Source of the DNA: Costertonia aggregata
Lineage (GTDB): Bacteria > Bacteroidota > Bacteroidia > Flavobacteriales > Flavobacteriaceae
NCBI RefSeq assembly: GCF_013402795.1
Contig: NZ_CP058595.1
Coordinates: forward strand, 1,833,501 to 1,897,500
Length of the DNA stretch: 64,000 bases
Reading direction: 5' to 3'
Shown here: one piece after another, positions 28,864 through 37,469 of the stretch
Position numbering within the stretch: position 1 is the first letter of the stretch
Layout of the letters: every line of letters starts with the position of its first letter
Notes under the pieces: model-generated
The model's database searches: none
The model's input: the letters and a program-made list of their open reading frames with translations, nothing else
Told to the model about the DNA's origin: nothing
Made by a program: the position numbers and the translations under genes

Positions 28864-30090
28864 ATGCTGCGTAATTTGATGATTTTGGCTATAATTTTTA
28901 CGGGGTTGTATTCCTGTAAGATGGATAAACCTAAAAAGATTTCTCTAGAGGAAGATATTGCATTTTTGGCCAACGATAGTTTGGCCGGTAGGGAAACGGG
29001 CACTCCCGAAGAGCTTATCGCCGCCGAGTATCTGCAAAAAAGGATGCAAGCTATTGGTTTGATGCCCAAGGGAAATGCAGGAACATATTTTCAGACATTT
29101 ACCTTTACACCAAAGAGCGACCCCCATGCCGAAGTACAATTTGTTACGGGAGATAGCACAATAACAGGCACCAATGTCGTAGGCTACATTGACAACAAAG
29201 CGGAAAAAACAGTAATTATAGGTGCGCATTACGACCATTTGGGTATGGGTGGCCAAGGTTCATTGTATACAGAGGGAGCAGCCGTTCACAACGGGGCCGA
29301 TGATAATGCAAGTGGTGTTGGCATTATGTTGAAACTTGCTGAAAGCCTAAAAGATTCGATCAAGGGAAGCAATTATGTTTTTATTGCGTTTTCGGGCGAA
29401 GAAATGGGATTGCTGGGGAGCAATTACTTTTTAAAAAACCCTACGGTCAATTTGGAAAATGCGAATTATATGATCAATCTGGATATGGTAGGTAGACTTC
29501 GCGAAGACAAGACTCTCTCAATTAGCGGAGTTGGCACAGCACCTATCTGGAAACAGGTGCTAAATGCTACCAATCCCGGGTTCAAGTTAGTCTTGGGCGA
29601 ATCGGGCATAGGTCCTAGCGACCACACTTCTTTTTACTTACAGAACATTCCCGCCTTACATTTTTTCACGGGCCAACATGAAGATTACCATAAACCTTCC
29701 GATGATTTTGAAAAATTGAATTATGAAGGCATGCGAATGATAGGCGAGTATATTTTGAGTCTCATTGCAGAATTGGATGATGATAAAAAGTTGACCTTTA
29801 GAACCACGAAAAATGAAAGCGAGGACGTTCCCCGCTTTAAAGTGGCGTTGGGTGTAATGCCCGATTATCTTTTTGACGGAAAGGGTATGCGTATAGATGG
29901 CGTGACCCAAGGTCGGCCGGCCGCTGCTGCCGGTCTTCAAAAAGGGGATATTGTAGTTAAGCTAGGCGATAGTACGGTAGTTGATATGATGAGCTACATG
30001 AGGGCACTTTCCAGCTTTGAGGAAGGTAATTCCGCAAAAGTTGTGGTCGATAGAAAAGGAGAGAAAGTATCGGTCGAGGTAGTGTTTTGA
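28864..30090 (+). CDS. M28 family zinc peptidase with PDZ domain
   Basis: 408 residues with lipoprotein signal (LYSC). The M28 core has the metal-binding residues in GAHYDHLG, NGADDNASG, GEEMGLLGS, and a late His in HFFTGQHEDYH. A PDZ domain follows (about residues 310-408, GVTQGRPAAAAGLQKGDIVVKLG). It is probably an envelope aminopeptidase. Single gene, divergent from the radical SAM operon. Confidence 0.92.
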   Translation: MLRNLMILAIIFTGLYSCKMDKPKKISLEEDIAFLANDSLAGRETGTPEELIAAEYLQKRMQAIGLMPKGNAGTYFQTFTFTPKSDPHAEVQFVTGDSTITGTNVVGYIDNKAEKTVIIGAHYDHLGMGGQGSLYTEGAAVHNGADDNASGVGIMLKLAESLKDSIKGSNYVFIAFSGEEMGLLGSNYFLKNPTVNLENANYMINLDMVGRLREDKTLSISGVGTAPIWKQVLNATNPGFKLVLGESGIGPSDHTSFYLQNIPALHFFTGQHEDYHKPSDDFEKLNYEGMRMIGEYILSLIAELDDDKKLTFRTTKNESEDVPRFKVALGVMPDYLFDGKGMRIDGVTQGRPAAAAGLQKGDIVVKLGDSTVVDMMSYMRALSSFEEGNSAKVVVDRKGEKVSVEVVF

Positions 30091-30171
30091 TGTAGTATAA
30101 CAATTTCCATATCCTATAACAAGTTGTTTTTTTTGAAAGAATTTTCGTCGTGTAATATGTGATTATTTTCA

Positions 30172-30179
30172 TAGATTTG
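30172..30179 (+). promoter_or_regulatory. -7 promoter box TAGATTTG
   Basis: An exact match to the Bacteroidota -7 consensus TAnnTTTG, 18 bases before the ATG of the outer membrane receptor. Confidence 0.45.
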
Positions 30180-30197
30180 GTCATTGACCCTAAATTA

Positions 30198-32621
30198 ATG
30201 AGACCAAACTATTTTGCAGGCATATTTTTTCTACTCTTGCCTTTGCTATTGTTTTCACAAACCCATAAAATTTCAGGTTTCGTAAAAAGCAATAAGTCAT
30301 CCCCTCTGCCTTTTGCCAATGTTTTTTTACTGAATATACCGGACTCATCGTTGGTCAAAGGGAGCTCTGCGGATGAAAACGGGTATTTTGTTTTTACCGA
30401 TATCCCTAAAGGTATCTACTTGGTCAAGGCAGGCTATTTTGGTTCAGAGACCGTACCTATCGCCATAGATGTTTCAAAAGATGTAAGTATAGGTGCTTTG
30501 ATAATGGAAAAAACCGGGGAAACCTTGGACGAGGTCACCGTTGTCGCAAAACAGCCCACTTTGGAGCGAAAACCTGATCGAATCGTATTTAATGTTGAAA
30601 ACACGGCCGTATCCCAAAGCAGTTCTTGGGATATTATCAGAAATACACCAGGAGTCATTAATGCTCAAAATGGTTTACAGATCAGGGGGCAAGAAGCCAC
30701 GATTTATCTTAACGATAGAAAAATACAGTTGACATCAGATGAAGTACAATCTTTTTTGGAAGGGCTTTCGGGCGAAAACATAAAATCAATAGAAGTCATC
30801 CCCAACCCTCCTGCACGATACGAGGCAGAGGGCGGTCCCATTTTGAACATTACCACCTCAAAAAATATAACGCCCGGTTATAAAGGGAGTGTAAACGGAA
30901 ATTATGCCCAAGCTATTTTTCCAAAATATAGTTTTGGCACCAGCCATTACTATAAAACGGAAAAGTTGAGCCTTTTCGGAAATTATACCATAAACCCCCG
31001 AAAAGATTTTCAGAATACCAATAGCGATATTTTTTTCATTGATGCCAACAACACCAATTTTGCCTTTTGGGAAACAGACTTGGAAAAAACGACTAGATCT
31101 TTGGCTCAAAACGCCAATGTTATCGTGGATTATAGGATAGATGATAAAAATAATTTAAATTTTACGTCATACCTTGGGTTCTCACCGAACAAACGAACCA
31201 GTAATACCGTAGCTACCGAAATGCGTAATGCGTCGCGACAAATAGATTCTACGTTGGCTACAACGAGCAGTATCGTGAACGACAATCTCAACTTGGGCTT
31301 AGATGCCACTTATGAGCACAGGTTCAAAAAAGAAGGCAGCCAATTGATCGTTAACGTTCATTACACAAAATACACCGATGACGGCGAACAAACAGTTGCC
31401 AGTAGATACTCAAATGCTGTAGGTAATTCACTGAGCAGTCTCGATTTTTCAACGGTCTCAGACCAGGAAATCGATATTTTTACGGGCCAATTGGATGTTG
31501 TATCACCACTTGGTAAAGCTTCGTTGGAAACCGGGGCAAAAATTTCCAGCATCACTTCGTTGAACACCTATGATTTTTTTGATATCGAGGGCAATCAATC
31601 TATATTGAACACGTCGTTATCCGATAATTTTGAATATAATGAACAGGTTTATGCCGGTTACGTAAGCCTTTTGCGAAATTGGGACAAATGGGCTGTGAAA
31701 GTAGGGTTGCGTGGAGAACAAACCGATGTTAAAGGCGTGTCCTTGGCTTTGAACACGATCAACAACCAAAACTATTTTGAGCTTTTCCCCTCTTTTTATC
31801 TGTTACACAATGTTGATGATGAGAGCAGTTTTTCCTTTGATTATAGCCGTAAATTAAAAAGACCAAATTATCAAGACTTAAATCCGTTTCGGCTTTTCCT
31901 GAACGAAAACGACTTCAATGAAGGTAACCCTGACTTACGCCCCAATTTTAGTCACAATTTTAACTTGAACTACGCTTTGAAAAGCACATACTTTTTTGAT
32001 TTTTATTATCGGGATAACGGTGAGTACATCAGCACCTTGAGTTTTCAGGACAACGAATCACAAACGTTGAAACAAGTACAGCAAAATGTAGATGAGAGCA
32101 TATCCTATGGCTTGGATTTTACGGTAAGTACTTCTGTTTCAAAAATATGGTACTTATATGCCTATACTTCTTTGTTTTATGAATCGGAAACCTTTTTGGC
32201 GTTGGAGAGCAATGACCAACTGGTAAAAAACGAAGTGGAAGGCGTGTATGTTTCCCTGAACAATTATATTACATTATCCAAAGATGGTACGTTCAACGGC
32301 GAAATCAACCTAAATTACCTATCTACCTTCATAGCTGGCTCTTATGTACAGTCAGACCCGTCAACGGTTCTCAATATAGGCCTAAAAAAATCGTTGTGGA
32401 ACAAAAGAGCGGTCGTTTCTTTAACAGCGGAAGATTTACTGGGCCGGGCAAACCCTAGGTATACCTCTAGATATTTGAACCAAGATAATTCGTATAGACC
32501 TGTCCCTGAGACACAATTTGTACGATTAGGGTTCAAATATAATTTTGGAAACTTTAAACTTGGCGACAATGAAAGAGCGTTTGAAAAAAAGGAACGCGAC
32601 CGACTCAAAAGCGACGATTGA
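30198..32621 (+). CDS. outer membrane beta-barrel receptor with CarboxypepD_reg and plug domains
   Basis: 807 residues from ATG 30198, which starts a clear signal peptide (cleaved near FSQ). Order: CarboxypepD_reg-like domain (about 22-105), TonB-dependent plug (about 110-220, with IEVIPNPPARYEAEGGPILNI), then an outer membrane beta-barrel of the OMP_b-brl_3 type. No SusD partner is adjacent, so polysaccharide import is not indicated. Ligand unknown. A second gene of this type is at 50877. Confidence 0.9.
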   Translation: MRPNYFAGIFFLLLPLLLFSQTHKISGFVKSNKSSPLPFANVFLLNIPDSSLVKGSSADENGYFVFTDIPKGIYLVKAGYFGSETVPIAIDVSKDVSIGALIMEKTGETLDEVTVVAKQPTLERKPDRIVFNVENTAVSQSSSWDIIRNTPGVINAQNGLQIRGQEATIYLNDRKIQLTSDEVQSFLEGLSGENIKSIEVIPNPPARYEAEGGPILNITTSKNITPGYKGSVNGNYAQAIFPKYSFGTSHYYKTEKLSLFGNYTINPRKDFQNTNSDIFFIDANNTNFAFWETDLEKTTRSLAQNANVIVDYRIDDKNNLNFTSYLGFSPNKRTSNTVATEMRNASRQIDSTLATTSSIVNDNLNLGLDATYEHRFKKEGSQLIVNVHYTKYTDDGEQTVASRYSNAVGNSLSSLDFSTVSDQEIDIFTGQLDVVSPLGKASLETGAKISSITSLNTYDFFDIEGNQSILNTSLSDNFEYNEQVYAGYVSLLRNWDKWAVKVGLRGEQTDVKGVSLALNTINNQNYFELFPSFYLLHNVDDESSFSFDYSRKLKRPNYQDLNPFRLFLNENDFNEGNPDLRPNFSHNFNLNYALKSTYFFDFYYRDNGEYISTLSFQDNESQTLKQVQQNVDESISYGLDFTVSTSVSKIWYLYAYTSLFYESETFLALESNDQLVKNEVEGVYVSLNNYITLSKDGTFNGEINLNYLSTFIAGSYVQSDPSTVLNIGLKKSLWNKRAVVSLTAEDLLGRANPRYTSRYLNQDNSYRPVPETQFVRLGFKYNFGNFKLGDNERAFEKKERDRLKSDD

Positions 32622-32670
32622 GCTAAATGTATAAGGTTTTGATTATTTTAGCAATCTAAAACAAAGCCCT

Positions 32671-33663
32671 TTGCCCAAAATAGGAGACATACAACTACCC
32701 GATTTTCCACTATTGTTGGCACCCATGGAAGATGTGAGTGACCCACCTTTTCGTGCATTATGCAAGGAGCAGGGAGCTGATGTGGTATATACCGAATTCA
32801 TCTCTTCCGAAGGGCTCATACGCGATGCTGCCAAAAGCGTTATGAAGTTGGATATTTACGAGAAAGAACGCCCGGTAGGCATTCAAATTTTTGGGGCAAA
32901 TTTAGACTCTATGCTTCAATCTGTAGAGATAGTCGAGAAATCCAATCCGGATATCATCGATATCAATTTTGGCTGTCCCGTAAAAAAAGTAGTGTCCAAA
33001 GGTGCTGGTGCGGGAATTCTAAAAGACATTGATTTGATGGTTTCCCTGACGGAAGCTATGGTAAAGCATACCAAACTGCCCATCACGGTAAAAACACGTT
33101 TGGGTTGGGACGATGATTCGATAAAAATCGTTGAGGTCGCAGAACGCTTGCAGGATGTAGGTATAAAATCAATCGCCATACACGGCCGTACACGCGCACA
33201 AATGTACAAGGGCAATGCCAACTGGAAACCCATAGCCGAGGTAAAAAACAACCCGCGTATGCATATTCCCGTATTTGGCAATGGTGATGTAAATACCCCG
33301 GAAGCCGCTATGAAAATGCGTGACGAATATGGTTTGGACGGCGCCATGATAGGCCGTGCCAGTATTGGTTACCCATGGTTTTTTAAAGAAGTAAAGCACT
33401 ACTTTGAAACAGGTACGCATATGGCACCGCCCACAATTACCGAACGTGTGGATGCGGCTCGCAGACATTTACAAATGGCCATAGATTGGAAAGGCGAAAA
33501 ACTAGGGGTGTTTGAAACGCGCAGGCACTATACCAATTATTTTAAGGGCATACCCAATTTTAAGGAATATCGAATGAAAATGGTGACCAGTGATGCCGCT
33601 ACCGATGTTTTTAACGCTTTTGATGAGGTATTGGAAAAGTTTGGGGACTATCAATTCGCTTAA
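32671..33663 (+). CDS. dusB: tRNA-dihydrouridine synthase DusB
   Basis: An FMN enzyme that reduces uridine to dihydrouridine in the tRNA D-loop. APMEDVSDPPFR near the start and the catalytic Cys in FGCPVKKVVSKGAG identify it. The start is TTG at 32671 (MPKIGDIQLPDFP), which matches the expected N-terminus; the first ATG is internal at about residue 18 and would cut into the barrel. 330 residues, full length. Confidence 0.95.
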   Translation: MPKIGDIQLPDFPLLLAPMEDVSDPPFRALCKEQGADVVYTEFISSEGLIRDAAKSVMKLDIYEKERPVGIQIFGANLDSMLQSVEIVEKSNPDIIDINFGCPVKKVVSKGAGAGILKDIDLMVSLTEAMVKHTKLPITVKTRLGWDDDSIKIVEVAERLQDVGIKSIAIHGRTRAQMYKGNANWKPIAEVKNNPRMHIPVFGNGDVNTPEAAMKMRDEYGLDGAMIGRASIGYPWFFKEVKHYFETGTHMAPPTITERVDAARRHLQMAIDWKGEKLGVFETRRHYTNYFKGIPNFKEYRMKMVTSDAATDVFNAFDEVLEKFGDYQFA

Positions 33664-33752
33664 AGGGCATGATTTTAATATGAAAAATGTAATATTGCTA
33701 TATTACGATAACACTATTTAAAAACAAGCAAAAGACCCTTCTGAAAAAACGA

Positions 33753-34952
33753 TTACATTGAAATCAATTTTTTGGTAATTCTACTACTGGCAATTTTCGA
33801 GGCAATTACGCCCAATACCAATATGGTGGCCAAAACAATAAGAACATTAATAAATTGATACTCTACGGGATAGGCCAAAGAAGGTGTTATTTTCAACCAA
33901 CTGAACATTAATTGTGACCATATCAACAAAGACCCGATAAGCACCCCGATACAACCGCCGATACCAGTGACCAAAATGCCTTGTACGAAATAGATGCGCC
34001 TTAACTCTTTGATCGTTGTGCCTAGACTGTACAGTGTTTTGGAATTCTGCTGTTTATCCAGTATCATCATGATGATGGCTCCAACAACATTAAAAAGGGC
34101 GATGATCAAAACCAAGGTAAAAATGAGATATGTGGCCAGGTTCTCGGTATTCAACATACGATAAAATGTACTATTCAGCTCTTTTCGGGTTTTTAAAACA
34201 ATTGTATCGCCTAGGATTTTCCTGATTTTCATTTTGGTAGATGCCAAATCCATCTTTGGCCGTAACCTAAAATTTATGCCGGAAACCTGAGTGGTATCTT
34301 TTTCCAACAAGGATTGCACGAGGTTTAAATCTGCAAACACATACTTTTTGTCCAAACCTTCCTCTATGCTGTATATACCGCTAACGACCAATGATACTTG
34401 ATTGTAAGGCTTGGTCTGTTGAGAGATAGATGAGGTGCCCGATTTGGGTACCAGTACCGCTAATGGGCTCCTAAAGTTATTCGTTGTGAGCCCCAAGGGA
34501 TTTGAAATCCCGATACCTACGACACTTCTGCTTTCGTCAAGTTTCCACTCCCCTATGTAAATGGTACTGTCCACACCAGTGGCAATATTATAGTTGGCAT
34601 CGACCCCTTTAATATACGCACCCTGATTTTTTTGCTTATGGTTCAAATATACTTTTTCTTCGATTTCTTTTGAATATGAAGCGATATCGTTGATTTCGGA
34701 GAGTGCTTCTTCATTCTCCGGACTCACGGAAAAGAACTTTCCCGTCGCGGGGATCGCTTTTAAGTCGGGATCAAAAATATTGCTGAAAGAAAGGCTAAAG
34801 GTTTTTAGCCCCGCAAAACCCGAGAGCACTATAAAAAGCGCTGCAGAACCGATTACAATAACTAAAAAAGTGATAAAATTGATAATGTTTACAGCGTTTT
34901 GACTGCTTTTGGAACGTACATATCGCTTTGCGATGTAGAACGGGAAGTTCAA
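33753..34952 (-). CDS. FtsX/LolE-type ABC transporter permease
   Basis: 399 residues: one N-terminal membrane helix, a large periplasmic domain (about 60-260), then three membrane helices, as in the MacB/FtsX family and lipoprotein-releasing permeases. The start lies 3 bases from the rbfA stop, so it is the second gene of the rbfA transcript. No ATPase subunit is in the window. A lipoprotein-release role is likely from the family but not proven. Confidence 0.85.
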   Translation of the reverse strand: MNFPFYIAKRYVRSKSSQNAVNIINFITFLVIVIGSAALFIVLSGFAGLKTFSLSFSNIFDPDLKAIPATGKFFSVSPENEEALSEINDIASYSKEIEEKVYLNHKQKNQGAYIKGVDANYNIATGVDSTIYIGEWKLDESRSVVGIGISNPLGLTTNNFRSPLAVLVPKSGTSSISQQTKPYNQVSLVVSGIYSIEEGLDKKYVFADLNLVQSLLEKDTTQVSGINFRLRPKMDLASTKMKIRKILGDTIVLKTRKELNSTFYRMLNTENLATYLIFTLVLIIALFNVVGAIIMMILDKQQNSKTLYSLGTTIKELRRIYFVQGILVTGIGGCIGVLIGSLLIWSQLMFSWLKITPSLAYPVEYQFINVLIVLATILVLGVIASKIASSRITKKLISM

Positions 34953-34954
34953 TA

Positions 34955-35347
34955 TTAGATTTTTTTCCTTTTTTCCAATAGATCCCGGTTTTCGATAGGG
35001 TTTTCAGTTCTCTTTAGGGATTTCTCGATACCGTCTATATATTCCAAAGAGTCATCTATGTAAAAAGAAAGCTCTGGCATTCTACGCAGCTGGTTCTTGG
35101 TGCGTTGCGCCAATTCATGCTTGATCAAGGGCTGGTTTGAACGCATGCCCTCCAAGAGTTCATCGGCATTTTTATGCGGGAATATGCTCACATAAATTTT
35201 AGCGATGGATAAATCTGTCGTGACCGAAACTTTGGATACCGATATTAAAGTCCCTTTAAGTCCACCATCCACGGCGGCACGTTGTAAAATGTCGGCCAGA
35301 TCTTTTTGGATTACCCCAGCGATTTTTCGTTGTCTTTGCGTTTCCAT
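34955..35347 (-). CDS. rbfA: ribosome-binding factor A
   Basis: A 30S assembly factor of the KH-like fold. Start ATG 35347 gives METQRQRKIAGVIQKDLADIL; the longer in-frame start at 35467 reads through the neighbouring divergent gene and is rejected. RMPELSFYIDDSLEY near the C-terminus is typical of RbfA. 130 residues. Co-transcribed with the FtsX-type permease. Confidence 0.93.
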   Translation of the reverse strand: METQRQRKIAGVIQKDLADILQRAAVDGGLKGTLISVSKVSVTTDLSIAKIYVSIFPHKNADELLEGMRSNQPLIKHELAQRTKNQLRRMPELSFYIDDSLEYIDGIEKSLKRTENPIENRDLLEKRKKI

Positions 35348-35351
35348 GGTA

Positions 35352-35359
35352 CAAAAATA
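35352..35359 (-). promoter_or_regulatory. -7 promoter box TATTTTTG for rbfA
   Basis: Minus-strand TATTTTTG matches TAnnTTTG exactly and ends only 4 bases before the rbfA ATG, so the transcript would start at or next to the start codon (leaderless or nearly so). Confidence 0.45.
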
Positions 35360-35414
35360 CGGAGTATTAACGTATCTTCGAGATATTACATGACATACTC
35401 TAATAAAATCAAGC

Positions 35415-35819
35415 ATGCACAAGGTAGAACATATCGGAATAGCGGTGAGGAATTTGGAGGCATCCAACCTACTTTTTGAAAAATTGTTGGGTAGCCCATC
35501 CTATAAAATTGAGGAAGTAGCCACTGAAGGGGTACGGACCTCTTTTTTTGCATCCGGGCCAAATAAAATTGAATTGTTGGAAGCTACACATGAAAACAGC
35601 CCTATTCAAAAATTCTTGGATAAAAAGGGCGAAGGGGTACATCATATCGCTTTTGCCGTAGATGATATACGTGCGGAGATAAAACGACTCAAGGCCGAGG
35701 GTTTTACCGTTTTGAACGAGGCGCCCAAAAAAGGGGCCGATAATAAATTAGTGGCTTTTTTACACCCTAAAAGTACAAATGGGGTGTTGGTAGAATTATG
35801 TCAAGAAATTAAGGAATAG
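35415..35819 (+). CDS. mce: methylmalonyl-CoA epimerase
   Basis: Interconverts the (R) and (S) forms of methylmalonyl-CoA. 134 residues, a vicinal-oxygen-chelate fold with the usual metal ligands: His7 in KVEHIGIAV, His in GVHHIAFAV, and the late Glu in VLVELCQE. Divergent from rbfA, directly upstream of the tRNA gene. Confidence 0.95.
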   Translation: MHKVEHIGIAVRNLEASNLLFEKLLGSPSYKIEEVATEGVRTSFFASGPNKIELLEATHENSPIQKFLDKKGEGVHHIAFAVDDIRAEIKRLKAEGFTVLNEAPKKGADNKLVAFLHPKSTNGVLVELCQEIKE

Positions 35820-35878
35820 CCTTAACAATAGGTTGCAAGCTTTAAAAATAAATAGTAATATTGCATCCGCAATTTATA

Positions 35879-35952
35879 GGTCCTATAGCTCAGCTGGTTA
35901 GAGCACCTGACTCATAATCAGGGGGTCCATGGTTCGAGCCCATGTGGGACCA
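35879..35952 (+). tRNA. tRNA with anticodon CAT (elongator Met, or Ile-2)
   Basis: A full cloverleaf of 74 bases: acceptor GGTCCTA/TGGGACC, D-arm with AGCTCAGCTGGTTAGAGC, anticodon loop CTCATAA flanked by CCTGA/TCAGG, T-arm with GGTTCGAGCC. The G1-C72 pair excludes the initiator. CAT could be elongator Met or lysidine-modified Ile; sequence alone does not decide. No CCA is encoded. The 3' part is the left end of the integrated element. Confidence 0.93.
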
Positions 35953-35953
35953 C
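35924..35953 (+). repeat. left attachment site (attL) in the tRNA 3' end
   Basis: 30 bases from the variable loop of the tRNA to one base past the discriminator, identical to 48587-48616. The flanking bases differ on both sides (G/C before, A/C after), which fixes the core limits. Confidence 0.9.
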
Positions 35954-35962
35954 AATTTAGAA

Positions 35963-35996
35963 AATCCAATCTATTTGTTTAGGTTGGATTTTTTTG
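35963..35996 (+). terminator. terminator carried by the element behind the tRNA
   Basis: Arms AATCCAA (35963-35969) and TTGGATT (35984-35990) followed by a T run. It replaces the terminator now displaced to 48630. Confidence 0.6.
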
Positions 35997-36099
35997 GTTT
36001 TGGCCAATAGATTTAGAAGATAGGAGTGTTTTTTTGTTTTTACAACACTTCCAAATACATCCAAACTTATCGATATAATGAAATAAAAAGGCTACTAAA

Positions 36100-36131
36100 A
36101 AGGTTCCCATCATAGAATCCAAGGTTCCCAT
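36100..36131 (+). repeat. two direct repeats of AAGGTTCCCAT upstream of the integrase
   Basis: Copies at 36100-36110 and 36121-36131, 21 bases apart, which is two helical turns. They lie between attL and the integrase gene, where arm-type integrase sites or an integrase-control site would be expected. Confidence 0.5.
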
Positions 36132-36180
36132 TTTTAAAACTGAATTGTATGCCAATTGTTTAACTTAAAATCAATTGGTA

Positions 36181-37392
36181 ATGAGTCAACAAAAATTAAA
36201 AATTCGCTTTGTTATCATCAAAGCTAAGATTAACAAAAAAGGAAAATGCCCTCTTTCCTGTAGACTTACCTTAAATGGTAAAAGAAAGGTTTTTGCAACA
36301 GGTGAATTTGTCAGCCCAAATAATTGGGATGCTAAACTTCAATCAAAAGTAAATTCTTCAGATAGTACTGAAATTAATAGTCAGTTAGAGATAATATCTT
36401 CTAAAATTAGAAAAACATATCTATCACTACAGTTAGATGGTAAGAAGTTTACTGTGGATGACATATTTCAAAAATCTTTTGGAAATTCTACAAAGATCGA
36501 TAAGCTAGTTGTTGGCTATTTTAAGGAATATTTATATAAACTTGACAAGCTGATAGGAAAAGACTTAGAATTAGCTACATGGAAAAAATATAATTATTCA
36601 TGTAGGCAGCTGGAACAATTCGTCAAATGGAAATATAAAAAAAATGATTATCCAATGGATAATTTAAAACTACAGTTTTTACTGGATTTTGAGTACTATT
36701 TAAAAACAGAATTGAATCAAGTACAAGCAACTATCAATAAGACCATTCAAAGGGTAAGAAAACCTATTAAGATAGCTTTAATTGAAGGATATTTAAAAAA
36801 TGACCCCTTTGTAGCATTTAAACCAAAAAAGGTTGTAAAGGAGGTTGTTTTCTTATCAAATGAAGAGTTGTCTGTATTAGAAAATCATAAATTTACCCAG
36901 ATAAGATTGGAATTGGTAAGAGATCTTTTCGTTTTTTGTTGTTACACCGGACTTGCATATGGTGAAATGTCCAGTTTAAGGAAGGAGCACATCATCAAAG
37001 GATTTGATGGAAATAAGTGGATACAAATGAAGAGGCGAAAGACGGGTAAACTAATTTCTATTCCCATATTGCCAAAAGCAGAAAGTGTTTTTTTAAAATA
37101 TAGAAATAGCAAAGCCGATTTGATATTTCCTAAACTTAGCAATCAGAAGATAAATTCTTATTTAAAAGAAATAGCTGATATTGTTGGTATTGAAAAGAGA
37201 GTTACGCACCATACTGCGAGGAAGACTTTTGCTTCTACAGTACTTCTTTATAATGATGTTTCTATGGAAACAGTTAGCGAATTGTTGGGTCATTCTAGCA
37301 TTAAAACAACACAGGATTATTATGGTAAAGTCGTACTCAAAAAGGTTAGTAAAGAAATGATATTATTGAATAAAAAATTATCAAAAGGTTAA
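36181..37392 (+). CDS. tyrosine recombinase (integrase) of the element
   Basis: 403 residues from ATG 36181. Order: arm-binding N-terminal domain (about 1-90), SAM-like core-binding domain (about 100-205), catalytic domain. The catalytic box has HHTARKTF (His344, Arg347), LGHSSIKTTQDYYG (His371, nucleophile Tyr380 or 381). The first Arg expected in TGLR is Ala259 (TGLAYGEM), as in the IntDOT-like Bacteroidota integrases. It sits directly after attL and repeats that may be arm sites, and should catalyse integration into and excision from the tRNA gene. Confidence 0.93.
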   Translation: MSQQKLKIRFVIIKAKINKKGKCPLSCRLTLNGKRKVFATGEFVSPNNWDAKLQSKVNSSDSTEINSQLEIISSKIRKTYLSLQLDGKKFTVDDIFQKSFGNSTKIDKLVVGYFKEYLYKLDKLIGKDLELATWKKYNYSCRQLEQFVKWKYKKNDYPMDNLKLQFLLDFEYYLKTELNQVQATINKTIQRVRKPIKIALIEGYLKNDPFVAFKPKKVVKEVVFLSNEELSVLENHKFTQIRLELVRDLFVFCCYTGLAYGEMSSLRKEHIIKGFDGNKWIQMKRRKTGKLISIPILPKAESVFLKYRNSKADLIFPKLSNQKINSYLKEIADIVGIEKRVTHHTARKTFASTVLLYNDVSMETVSELLGHSSIKTTQDYYGKVVLKKVSKEMILLNKKLSKG

Positions 37393-37469
37393 TACATTCT
37401 TTTATTTTTTATATTTTAACAGAATAACCTTACAAAAAAGATATTTGCAACCAAACAACCAACTATTTT

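Noticed and set aside
33689-33706. Inverted repeat GTAATAT/ATATTAC between dusB and the permease
   Set aside because: AT-only arms, no T run; not convincing as a terminator.
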